From JBDHUX01 sp039809405 (GTDB lineage: Bacteria; Patescibacteriota; Gracilibacteria; Absconditabacterales; Absconditicoccaceae): a stretch of 5,797 bases of DNA. The DNA lies in NCBI GenBank assembly GCA_039809405.1, contig JBDHUX010000059.1, positions 1 to 5,797 on the forward strand. Direction: 5' to 3'. The translations under genes were made by a program, and so were the position numbers. This document shows positions 1-5,797 of this stretch, piece after piece. The notes beneath the pieces were generated by a model that saw only the letters and a list, made by a program, of their open reading frames with translations, was not told the origin of the DNA and did no database searches. Every line of letters starts with the position of its first letter. The stretch's first letter is position 1.

Positions 1-529
1 ATATATCTGTAGATCATATCACTACCTGGTCGGAGGATGGAGACAATCTATGCGTATAGTGAGCATTTGATCAACAACTTGTGCATATAGCTTTCAATTT
101 TATTACTTCATCGCTGATAGCCATCAGCCAAGGCATAGGACCAAATGGTTTACCAGCAAAGTCTAGATCAAGACCAGCTATTATCACTCTTATGCCGTCG
201 TCAGCTAATTTATTACATAAGTTTATTATATTATTATCAAAGAACTGAGCCTCATCTATACCTATCACATCTATTTTTTTACTTATCTTAGATAGATGAT
301 CTACTATATCTGATGTTTTTTGTATTATATATGAAGATATCTTGGTGCCATCGTGAGAGACTATCTGCGTTTCATGATATCTGTTATCAATAGCTGGTTT
401 GAATAGTATCACCTCTTTTTTGCCAAGTATAGCTCTTTTTATCCTACGGATAAACTCCTCTGTTTTTCAAGAAAACATACTTCCGCATATAAGCTCTATA
501 GATCAAAGTAGTAATATATTTTTTGTCAT
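1..529 (-). CDS. tdk: Thymidine kinase, type II (TK1-like), 3' end outside window
   Basis: Phosphorylates thymidine to dTMP with ATP (pyrimidine salvage, cytosol). About 176 codons are visible and the C-terminus lies beyond the left edge. Family landmarks seen in order: Walker A GSMFSGKT (16-23), FKPAIDNRY (43-51), SHDG (58-61), Walker B plus catalytic Glu in IGIDEAQFF (E93), the GLDLDFAGKPFGPMP loop (about 118-132), and the first zinc pair CTSC (C149, C152) followed by G and a HRL segment; the second zinc pair would lie outside. Four in-frame TGA codons (residues 9, 21, 153, 172) must be glycine; the one at 21 is the invariant SGKT glycine. ATG at 529 is chosen because it leaves a short leader before the conserved GxxxxICG strand; an in-frame ATG at 610 would overlap the upstream gene. 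The start lies 23 bp after the stop of the 157-aa gene, so an operon with nrdB is likely. Without TGA=Gly only residues 40-152 would be called. Identity is secure. Confidence 0.95.
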
Positions 530-552
530 ATTGTATTTTTTATGTAATCCAT

Positions 553-1026
553 TTAGTATTTTGTACCTTCTATTATGCTTTTTTCTTCTAAGTATAGAGG
601 ATTTAAGCATAATTGTTTTATTGTGTTAAGCACATTTCTAACCTCAGGGTGTATGTGATTATCCCAATATCACTTTATTGGACTATTTTCATTACCTAAT
701 GATACTACTGGCTCTATCTCATTTATAAAAATATCAATTAAGTTATTATGTTTTTTCTTTATATTATAAATATTTATTTTAGCTATAAATATTGCTTCTG
801 ATAGACTTATCTTATTACTAAAATAATTTTCTAACAATTCAACTGTGGTTATTAAAATACTTTCTTTTATTGTATCTAACTTTATCGCTTCTTTGCTTTC
901 TACTCATTCCAATACTTTTTGGTATTCATACCATTGTTCTTCCTTGCAAAATTCTTTCCATTTACAAGATGGAGTTGGTCACTTTTCACAACAAGTTGGT
1001 GGACATACTGAGTTTATCGATTTCAT
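553..1026 (-). CDS. Unknown 157-aa protein with Cys-rich N-terminus, between nrdB and tdk
   Basis: I do not recognise this protein. It is continuous only if its three TGA codons (residue 16 and two later ones) are read as glycine. The first 27 residues hold five cysteines (C8, C12, C13, C21, C27) with prolines and a Trp nearby, in the pattern CPPTCC..CKWKEFC, which suggests a small metal site or disulfide knuckle. The rest is charged and looks largely helical, rich in Lys, Glu, Ile and Asn, with KGYWDNHIHPEVRNV near residues 115-130. No signal peptide or membrane segment is visible. It starts 41 bp after the nrdB stop and ends 23 bp before the tdk start on the same strand, so cotranscription is likely and a role near dNTP synthesis is a guess from context. 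A plus-strand reading frame over the same bases is a shadow. Confidence 0.75.
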
Positions 1027-1067
1027 AATAGTTTTATTTTACACATAATAAATAATTTATTATCTTA

Positions 1068-2051
1068 CTAGAAGTTGGTATAATTAATTGGTGTGGTTTC
1101 AAAGAAGTTTTGTAAAGTTACTAGGTCTTGTTTTTTTAAGAAATTGATAGGATTTTCTGGTATATTGTAGTGTGTTCCAAATCATAACTCTTCAAGTCTT
1201 CTATCTGTTATGTATTTTAGATAATCGCTCAACTCTTTGAAACTAAGGTTAAATATAGTATTTCAAACAAAAACTTCTTTTATAAACTCCAACTCCAATT
1301 CTGTGCATTCTACTATTGTGTCTTTGATGATTTTTACAAATCCTGCATCTTGTCATATTTCAGGAGTTTCTTCAAGTACAGCAAGTATTATCTCTATACC
1401 AAGTTTCAGGTGGAAAGACTCGTCTATTATCACCAAATCTATACCATTACATACATTTTTCATCTTACCGGTCTCCCTCATAGCCAAAAATAACGCAAAT
1501 GCAGAGTAGAAAAATATACCTTCTTGTACTATAGAACTAAGCAATATAGCGTGTAATATAGCTTTCTTACCTTCCAAAGTATCTGGATCTACTCATCACT
1601 TTGATACACTTATTTTATTGGCTGCTATAGCAACTCGATCTTGTTTCTTTTTTAGTAATGGATGAGTAGTAGTGAGGTTGTAGATAGATTCTCTGTCCAT
1701 AGAGAAAGTATTTAATATAGTTTCAAAAAAATCACTATGTATATCTTCCATAAACATTTGTATAGTCATAGCTTGTTTTACCCTAGGGTCTATTATATAA
1801 GGATAAAATGACTCTCCAAGAACATTTTGTACCAACAACTCTGATGTCACAAAATAACCCACCAAAGTTGTAAACAAAGATCTCTCTTGATCATTTAGAG
1901 CTTGGTAATCCATTACATCTTGACTTATTTGTAACTCTTCTGGAAACCATATAGCTCTTTTTTGACTGACATAAAGGTCATAAAACACAGAAGCTTTACC
2001 ATCTAACTTAATACCATCAGTTACACTTTTTTTTCATATTACAGAAGACAT
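1068..2051 (-). CDS. nrdB: Class I ribonucleotide reductase small (beta/R2) subunit, class Ic-like
   Basis: Houses the dimetal cofactor that starts the radical chemistry by which ribonucleotides become deoxyribonucleotides; works with an NrdA large subunit in the cytosol. Length 327 aa, normal for R2. Metal ligands read as E71, E102, H105, E177, E211, H214, with E. coli-like spacing (31 between the first two, 34 between E177 and E211). W35 and D210 fit the R2 radical-transfer path. YITDRRLEELGFG (280-292) and C-terminal Y324 match the family end. Two positions are unusual: the first ligand is Glu rather than Asp, and the residue seven after E102, where the radical Tyr sits in class Ia, is F109. 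Both are as in the Chlamydia class Ic enzyme. Six TGA codons are glycine (6, 152, 153, 233, 263, 290). The CGA at residue 139 falls on a Trp column. The R2lox crosslink Tyr, five residues before the fourth ligand, is absent (Ser172). ATG 2051 starts the frame; an internal GTG at 1988 would cut off 21 residues. nrdA is not adjacent. Confidence 0.95.
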
Positions 2052-2085
2052 TTTATCATAGGTTCTTAATAATTTAAATTAACAA

Positions 2086-2113
2086 ATTAGAATTAAAAAA
2101 ATACTGCTATCAA
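2086..2113 (-). promoter_or_regulatory. Probable nrdB promoter
   Basis: Read on the minus strand, TTGATA (2113-2108), a 16-bp spacer and TCTAAT (2091-2086) each match the sigma-70 consensus at five of six positions. Transcription would start near 2079, leaving a leader of roughly 28 nt before the nrdB ATG. A second TATAAT at 2180-2175 lies further upstream but has no well-spaced -35. I saw no clear NrdR box. In DNA this AT-rich, chance matches are common. Confidence 0.4.
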
Positions 2114-2219
2114 GTATATGATGTCCCTTACAAGATATAAAACTGATATGTATTTTTATTTTTTGCTTTGTTTGATTATATAAAACAAAAATAGTATATT
2201 ATTTCAATAGTTTATAAAA

Positions 2220-2248
2220 TTGACAAACTATATTTTTTTTAGTATTTT
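2220..2248 (+). promoter_or_regulatory. Candidate sigma-70 promoter facing right, with no gene behind it
   Basis: A perfect TTGACA (2220-2225) is followed after exactly 17 bp by TATTTT (2243-2248). The -10 is weaker than the -35. No open reading frame with a credible start follows; what follows is a set of small hairpins. It faces away from nrdB and toward the converging DUF305 operon. Confidence 0.4.
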
Positions 2249-2254
2249 ATATTG

Positions 2255-2360
2255 AATTTGAGAGTCACATACGAGGACGGTATTTTTGGTTATATTAATT
2301 ATCTAGATATAACTCTATATGTCAATCATATAGTTTTTTATGGCTTATTTAAGCCGTTAT
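2255..2360 (+). ncRNA. Possible small non-coding RNA (hairpin cluster)
   Basis: Downstream of the promoter at 2220-2248 there are three consecutive inverted repeats: GTTATAT (2289-2295) with ATATAAC (2307-2313); CTATATG (2315-2321) with CATATAG (2327-2333), a 7-bp stem with a 5-nt loop followed at once by six T (2334-2339), resembling a weak intrinsic terminator; and GGCTTA (2342-2347) with TAAGCC (2350-2355). A G/C-richer stretch precedes them (2262-2280). Stems made of A and T arise by chance in such DNA, and I recognise no known RNA family (not RNase P, tmRNA, SRP RNA or tRNA by inspection). Ends are guesses. Confidence 0.25.
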
Positions 2361-2590
2361 TTGTATATTTATATTTTTTTAATATTTATTTCATATAATT
2401 ATAAAAATTTTATTATATCAAAATATCCTTTATAAAAACTTTTTTGTGATTTTATAGGTAAGATGTGTTATAAATTTTTTTTAAAATATCTACTTATTTT
2501 ATCTAAGGTTATTTTTTTTATACATACTTAAGAGGAAATTTATAATATTTTTTTACTATAAATATTATTGATACGATCTGCGATTTACAT

Positions 2591-2617
2591 GATAAAAAAT
2601 TCCGCAGATGCGGAATT
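2591..2617 (-). terminator. Intrinsic terminator of the lipoprotein/DUF305 operon
   Basis: On the minus strand AATTCCGC, a 4-nt loop ATCT and GCGGAATT form an 8-bp hairpin (2617-2598) whose 3' arm runs directly into a T tract (six T including two in the stem). It lies 56 bp past the stop of the DUF305 gene. It is one of the few G/C-rich spots in the spacer. The plus-strand reading has no T tract, so it works in one direction only. Confidence 0.75.
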
Positions 2618-2673
2618 GGAGATATCGTATTGTTTTATCTACTATTTAATCGCCCGTATTAAATAAATTTGTA

Positions 2674-3999
2674 CTATCTCATGGTATCTGAGTCTGTGGA
2701 ATTAGTACCAGTACCTATATTGTTATCATGAGCGTTATTGATACTTTTTAGTATACTTTCAAAGATAGATATATCATTAGTTTGATCTTTTATTATATTT
2801 TTTGCAAGAGATTTTACTTCTTCATGCACTCCGCTCAGCGTAAGTACTTTTTCTGCCATCTGTATTGCTCATTGATGGTGTCATATCATATCTTGAACAT
2901 ATACACTTTCTATAGTAGGTATGTCAGATATATTTGAGATGTCTCTCATCATAGGTATATAAAGTTCTCAAGTATAGACAACACCGTTATACCGTTTATT
3001 TAGCCATCATAACATAGATCTAATTTCAGTGTTCTGAGATGATATTATATTTTCCAATATAGGCTTGAGTCGCGGTGATATAGACGGACGTTTTAATAAG
3101 GCTGCACTACTATCTACTGCCTCTTGATGATGTGGAACCATGAGCGCAAGGAAGTCTAATTCGCTCTTAACCATAGAACTATGGTCTATAACCATTGTTG
3201 GTTCTATTGTGCCATTAGGTATGCTAGTGTCTCAAGTATATGAAGATAAGAAGTCTCAACATCAATCCATATCCGGTATTGCTACACAGTGAGTATATAT
3301 ATCATGATCACTATATCAATCCATCCAATCTGCTTTTATAGATCAAGATCAGACTATATCCATATCATCACTACTTATGTTATTTCATGACTTATCTAGT
3401 AAATCAACCAAAAATCCTAGCTCAAATTTACCATCTATAAGTCATCGTAAATTTTTTGCAGATTTTTTAATATTTTGCGTTCATAGCATATAATCGTAAT
3501 GCACCATAGATCAACTAGAAGATATATTGTATAGGTTACTGGGAATTGTGTGTATCACGCCGTTTAGTACTACATACAATAGACCTCATATAACTATTCA
3601 TATTGGTATAATCTTCCATCGTGAAACTGGATACAGTCTTTTCTTGATCGGATAGATCCATAGCGATAATACATATCAGATAGGTATCATCATAAGTGAA
3701 GCATAAGGATTGTTTAAGAAGTATTGAAATCATCATACTACAAACGATATACCAATTAGAAATAATAATGATGCGACAATTGCTTTGATTATGTTTGTAT
3801 TGATAATATTACCATCAGCATCGTATATAGGATTTATTTTTTGATCTAGTATATATGATATTAAGAACAATATAAATCACACTACTCACACTATCATGCT
3901 ACTAATATCTGAAAAGAATCAATGTCACATGCCTCGTGCAACAAATCACACTGCAATATAATTTAAAAGCATAATAAGATGTTTCAGAGTTATTTTCAT
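2674..3999 (-). CDS. Membrane protein with five predicted helices and two C-terminal DUF305 domains
   Basis: 441 aa, joined across about 24 TGA=Gly codons. By eye five hydrophobic segments lie near 8-27, 32-52, 69-92, 99-118 and 129-150; with the N-terminus inside, the remainder would face outside. Residues 160-265 form a soluble part of unknown fold with C238 and C247. DUF305 repeat 1 (about 279-345) has LDFLALMVPHHQEAV (M287, H290, H291), SSQNTEI (Q322, E325) and GWLNKWYNG, where W336 is a CGG codon. Repeat 2 (about 360-425) has QDMIGHHQGAIQMAE (M371, H374, H375) and Q406; it ends in a polar Asn/Thr/Ser/Asp tail. DUF305 proteins are ferritin-like helical bundles; CopM of Synechocystis, which binds copper, is one. 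Metal binding through the His/Met pairs is therefore plausible here but inferred. Start: ATG 3999, with no Shine-Dalgarno. It lies 87 bp after the lipoprotein gene and is followed by a terminator. A minus-strand frame at 3536-3736 is a shadow. Confidence 0.88.
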
Positions 4000-4027
4000 C
4001 AGACTATTTTTATATTTGATAAATTTA

Positions 4028-4033
4028 ATTATA
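4028..4033 (-). promoter_or_regulatory. Possible -10 box before the DUF305 gene
   Basis: A perfect TATAAT (minus strand, 4033-4028) lies 28 bp upstream of the DUF305 gene's ATG, in the 87-bp gap after the lipoprotein gene. No good -35 lies 16-18 bp upstream of it. It could be a secondary promoter within the operon or a chance match in A/T-rich DNA. Confidence 0.25.
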
Positions 4034-4086
4034 CTGAATTTAGCAATTTATATAATATATCATTACTCAGACGTTGTTGTTCCATA

Positions 4087-4683
4087 CTACTCTCACTTTC
4101 ATCACAATGCTTGCTCTATGGGTTTGTTATTTAGATATATGTGCACATCATCAAATCAAAATCACTTATAAGTGTATTTCATGGTCTCTATAATCCTTGG
4201 AGTATCGCAAACACCACCAAGAGTTATAGTACCAGATAAGTATACATTTAACTCTCTATCGTTATTTATTAACTCATAACTATAGAACTCTACCATGTCT
4301 TGGGATTTCCGGAAGTTGATGTATCAACCATCTTCGTTGTCATATCTTTTTATGAGATCAAACAATTTAGTGTATTTTTCACTTTCATCGATATCCGTCT
4401 CTGCATCAAAGTATCACATACTATCTTCACATCATATAGAAATCTTTACTCACGTGTAGTTGTCCGGATCGGCCACGATCTGATATAATCTCACCTTGAC
4501 TATACTATTGTCAGGTTGCGCTATAGCAGTATCTTGTACTGATCCACTATTTTCAAATACCAATGTACCAGTGCTGTCTGATCAAGTTGATATTTGCATA
4601 CCTGTATCTTTGACTGTGCATCATGTCACTATAACACACAAAATAAGTAATAAAACTAATAAATTTTTTTTTATCATAATCAT
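4087..4683 (-). CDS. Putative lipoprotein of unknown function, 198 aa
   Basis: The N-terminus is a typical lipoprotein signal: M-I-K-K, a hydrophobic core LLVLLLILCVIV (8-19), then T-G-C with C22 as the lipidation site. The lipobox glycine (residue 21) is a TGA codon. The mature part (about 176 aa) is rich in Asp, Tyr, Thr and Gly, looks beta-rich, and has two further cysteines (C85, C159) that could form a disulfide. I do not recognise the family. Eleven TGA codons are read as glycine; a CGG at residue 125 probably codes for Trp (NFWKSQD). The start may be ATG 4683 or ATG 4677, two codons later; the second gives the more usual MIKK start. It shares the strand and probably a transcript with the DUF305 membrane protein, so both may act together at the envelope. 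Plus-strand frames over this region are shadows. Confidence 0.82.
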
Positions 4684-4721
4684 AACTGAATATAATGACG
4701 ATATAAATATAAGCTGATTTT

Positions 4722-4749
4722 ATATTAAAAAATTGATACCTATATTCAA
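4722..4749 (-). promoter_or_regulatory. Possible promoter of the lipoprotein/DUF305 operon
   Basis: Minus strand: TTGAAT (4749-4744), a 16-bp spacer and TAATAT (4727-4722), followed closely by TATAAAAT. The -10 lies about 40 bp upstream of the lipoprotein ATG. The match is partial, but it lies where a divergent promoter is expected. Confidence 0.3.
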
Positions 4750-4800
4750 ACGGTTTGTGCCATTCATTGTTATATTATCTTTATATTATGATATATTGTA

Positions 4801-4828
4801 TTGACAACAATAGGTACTTTATTACTAA
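4801..4828 (+). promoter_or_regulatory. Possible promoter of the protease gene
   Basis: A perfect TTGACA (4801-4806) is followed after 16 bp by a weak -10, TACTAA (4823-4828, three of six). It points at the protease ATG 45 bp downstream. The -35 is strong; the -10 assignment is uncertain. Confidence 0.35.
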
Positions 4829-4873
4829 TTGCTACTAGTCTAATTTAAATAATTTTTTTATTAAAAATATTCT

Positions 4874-5650
4874 ATGACTAACAAATACTACTATCCTAAG
4901 AGTTATAAGCTATCAAACACAGACCAAGACCAACTCAAGAAAGATTTTCATGAGTTTGTAAATAGACATAGAGAGTGATACAAAAATCTCCCTATTGTAA
5001 ATATACTAAGAGAAGGTAGTAGATGAATTGGTTTTATAATAGATGATCTCAAAGATAAACTTGTAGTAGTTACCTGTTCTCATGTTGTGGATAATTCTGC
5101 CGATAAAAATAGTCTATTTATATATAAGAAATTATATAGATTTAAGAAAAGGATAGGTGATATACTTTTAAAACCCAAAAAAATATACGATTTTGGATCA
5201 AAAAATATAGATCTATCCTATATAGTTTGCGATAGTCCTTTTTTGTATCATCATAAACAAGTCCAATTTGTAAATGATATAAAAAAATGCTTGGTTGGAT
5301 GATATTATTTTGATATAGGAGATGATATTAGAAATATCTGTGATGATGATAGGCGACAATTTTATACATGATACAACTTATGAGGTTTGCAAAAAGTTAT
5401 ATCTATTGATTGAAATGAGTTTAGTATTATGTCGGCTAATATATGAGATATTATAGATGCTATCAAAAATAATCAATCTTTACTTATAAATAATGATATG
5501 ATCTCTAGATCATGAATGAGTTGATGACCTGTGATATCAGATGATGGTATATGTGGCATGCTAATATGATGACGTAAAACAGTAGTGTGAACTTTGCCGA
5601 TATGAGATATATTGAAGAATTATAATAACTACATAAAACCTACATTATAG
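4874..5650 (+). CDS. Trypsin-like serine protease, no signal peptide
   Basis: 258 aa, chymotrypsin/HtrA-type peptidase fold judged from motifs. GSRGIGFII (about 48-56) is the usual first strand; TCSHVVD (67-73) carries catalytic His70; NIDLSYI (111-117) carries Asp113; SGMSGGPV (213-220) carries the nucleophile Ser216 and oxyanion-hole glycines; GICGMLIGG follows, as in the family. The glycines at 214, 217 and 218 are all TGA, so the active-site motif exists only under TGA=Gly; 14 TGA codons occur in total. A CGA at residue 161 is probably Trp. There is no signal peptide, membrane helix or PDZ domain, so the enzyme is most likely cytoplasmic, with about 45 N-terminal residues before the protease fold. 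ATG 4874 is the first start after the A/T-rich spacer; no Shine-Dalgarno is seen. The next gene follows 46 bp later on the same strand. The substrate is unknown. A standard-code call would find only residues 72-142. Confidence 0.9.
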
Positions 5651-5696
5651 TCAGACTATTTTAAAATAAAATTTATCTACATAGCTATGTTTTTAT

Positions 5697-5797
5697 ATGA
5701 AAAAAATATTTATATCTCATAAATTCACTTGATTGGAGAAAAGCGATCTGCATAATGTCATCGATCCCATAGTAAAGAAGATGGAAGATATATGATA
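5697..5797 (+). CDS. Start of a gene, N-terminus resembling TIR / nucleoside 2-deoxyribosyltransferase-type folds; cut by right edge
   Basis: Only 33 residues are visible. They begin MKKIFISHKFTG, a beta strand followed by a loop, then an amphipathic helix LEKSDLHNVIDPIVKKMEDIG. A strand ending in FISH or FIAH, then a helix ending near a Gly, opens TIR domains and nucleoside 2-deoxyribosyltransferase-like proteins alike; the HKFTG loop leans to the latter from memory. Residues 12 and 33 are TGA=Gly. The frame is open to the window end. The start is ATG 5697, 46 bp after the protease stop; an ATG at 5687 in another frame stops after eleven codons. A palindrome ACATAGCTATGT (5679-5690) lies just before the start. 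The family call is tentative. Confidence 0.55.

Larger units (their letters stand above)
2052..2673. other. 622-bp AT-rich intergenic region between nrdB and the DUF305 gene
   Basis: No convincing gene was found on either strand, even with TGA treated as sense. The stretch contains the nrdB promoter, a plus-strand promoter with a hairpin cluster downstream (about 2220-2360), and the intrinsic terminator of the right-hand minus-strand operon (2591-2617). About 2361-2560 is almost pure A/T, with no motif I can name. The block 2262-2280 is clearly richer in G and C than its surroundings, which fits a transcribed RNA or a binding site better than neutral spacer. Confidence 0.6.

Noticed and set aside
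399..629. Plus-strand ORF of 76 aa
   Set aside because: It lies antisense to tdk and the 157-aa gene, and both of those have better coding evidence.
845..1048. Plus-strand ORF of 67 aa
   Set aside because: Antisense shadow of the 157-aa gene; it arises because TCA (TGA in reverse) reads as serine.
1027..1067. A/T palindrome AATAAATAATTTATT as an nrdB terminator
   Set aside because: The stem is pure A/T with a one-base loop and no G/C, so it is unlikely to terminate; the genes are more likely cotranscribed.
1237..1509. Plus-strand ORF of 90 aa
   Set aside because: Antisense shadow of nrdB.
1068..2051. NrdB as an R2-like ligand-binding oxidase (R2lox)
   Set aside because: R2lox also has Glu as first ligand, but its crosslink Tyr five residues before the fourth ligand is Ser172 here. 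The C-terminal RRL and Tyr of true R2 are present.
2340..2435. Small hydrophobic plus-strand ORF of 31 codons, beginning MAYLSRYLYIFIF
   Set aside because: Random A/T-rich DNA readily encodes hydrophobic stretches. There is no ribosome binding site, its start sits in the hairpin cluster, and no family match is recognisable.
3536..3736. Minus-strand ORF of 66 aa
   Set aside because: Out of frame inside the DUF305 membrane protein, whose correct frame encodes membrane helices there.
4300..4717. Two plus-strand ORFs (62 and 73 aa)
   Set aside because: Antisense shadows of the lipoprotein gene, which has a convincing signal peptide and lipobox.
1..5797. A pseudogene cluster with many nonsense mutations
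   Set aside because: The interruptions are only TGA, never TAA or TAG. They lie at conserved glycines, frames are kept across them, and all catalytic residues are intact. Recoding explains this; decay does not.
1..5797. CRISPR arrays, insertion sequences, tRNA or rRNA genes
   Set aside because: No spaced direct repeats, transposase motifs, cloverleaf or rRNA signatures were seen on either strand.

Overview
ORGANISM AND GENETIC CODE. The window is AT-rich (about 30 % G+C by eye) and only makes sense with a non-standard code. Under the standard bacterial code every gene is shattered at TGA. Reading TGA as glycine joins the pieces into seven continuous genes, and about sixty in-frame TGA codons fall at glycines fixed by protein family: the P-loop of thymidine kinase, the GMSGGP motif of a serine protease, a lipobox, and the C-terminal RRLxxLG of ribonucleotide reductase. 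In addition, the two CGA/CGG codons whose positions can be tested by family knowledge fall where tryptophan is expected, while recognisable arginines use AGA, AGG or CGT. TGA=Gly is shared by Absconditabacteria (SR1) and Gracilibacteria. As I recall, CGA/CGG=Trp on top of it was predicted for Absconditabacterales. The window is therefore most likely from an Absconditabacteria (CPR/Patescibacteria) genome.

LAYOUT. Positions 1-2051 (minus strand) are a dNTP-supply cluster transcribed right to left: nrdB (class I ribonucleotide reductase small subunit), an unknown 157-aa Cys-rich protein, then tdk (thymidine kinase, cut by the left edge). Positions 2052-2673 are a 620-bp very AT-rich spacer. It holds a probable nrdB promoter, a plus-strand promoter followed by a run of small hairpins (possible small RNA), and an intrinsic terminator for the operon arriving from the right. 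Positions 2674-4683 (minus) hold a 198-aa lipoprotein and then a 441-aa protein with five membrane helices, a soluble segment and two DUF305 domains. Positions 4684-4873 are a divergent promoter region. Positions 4874-5797 (plus) hold a trypsin-like serine protease with no signal peptide, then the start of a gene whose N-terminus resembles TIR or nucleoside 2-deoxyribosyltransferase-type folds (cut by the right edge).

HOW THE GENES FIT TOGETHER. NrdB and Tdk both feed dNTP pools, by reduction of ribonucleotides and by thymidine salvage, and the protein between them may share that role. NrdB carries the Glu/Phe signature of class Ic (Chlamydia-type Mn/Fe, tyrosyl-radical-free) enzymes. No large subunit gene lies beside it. 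The lipoprotein and DUF305 pair looks like a cell-envelope module, possibly for metal binding. The plus-strand pair is an intracellular protease with a possible nucleotide-active or TIR-like partner; a stress or conflict role is speculation. No gene start has a clear Shine-Dalgarno sequence.
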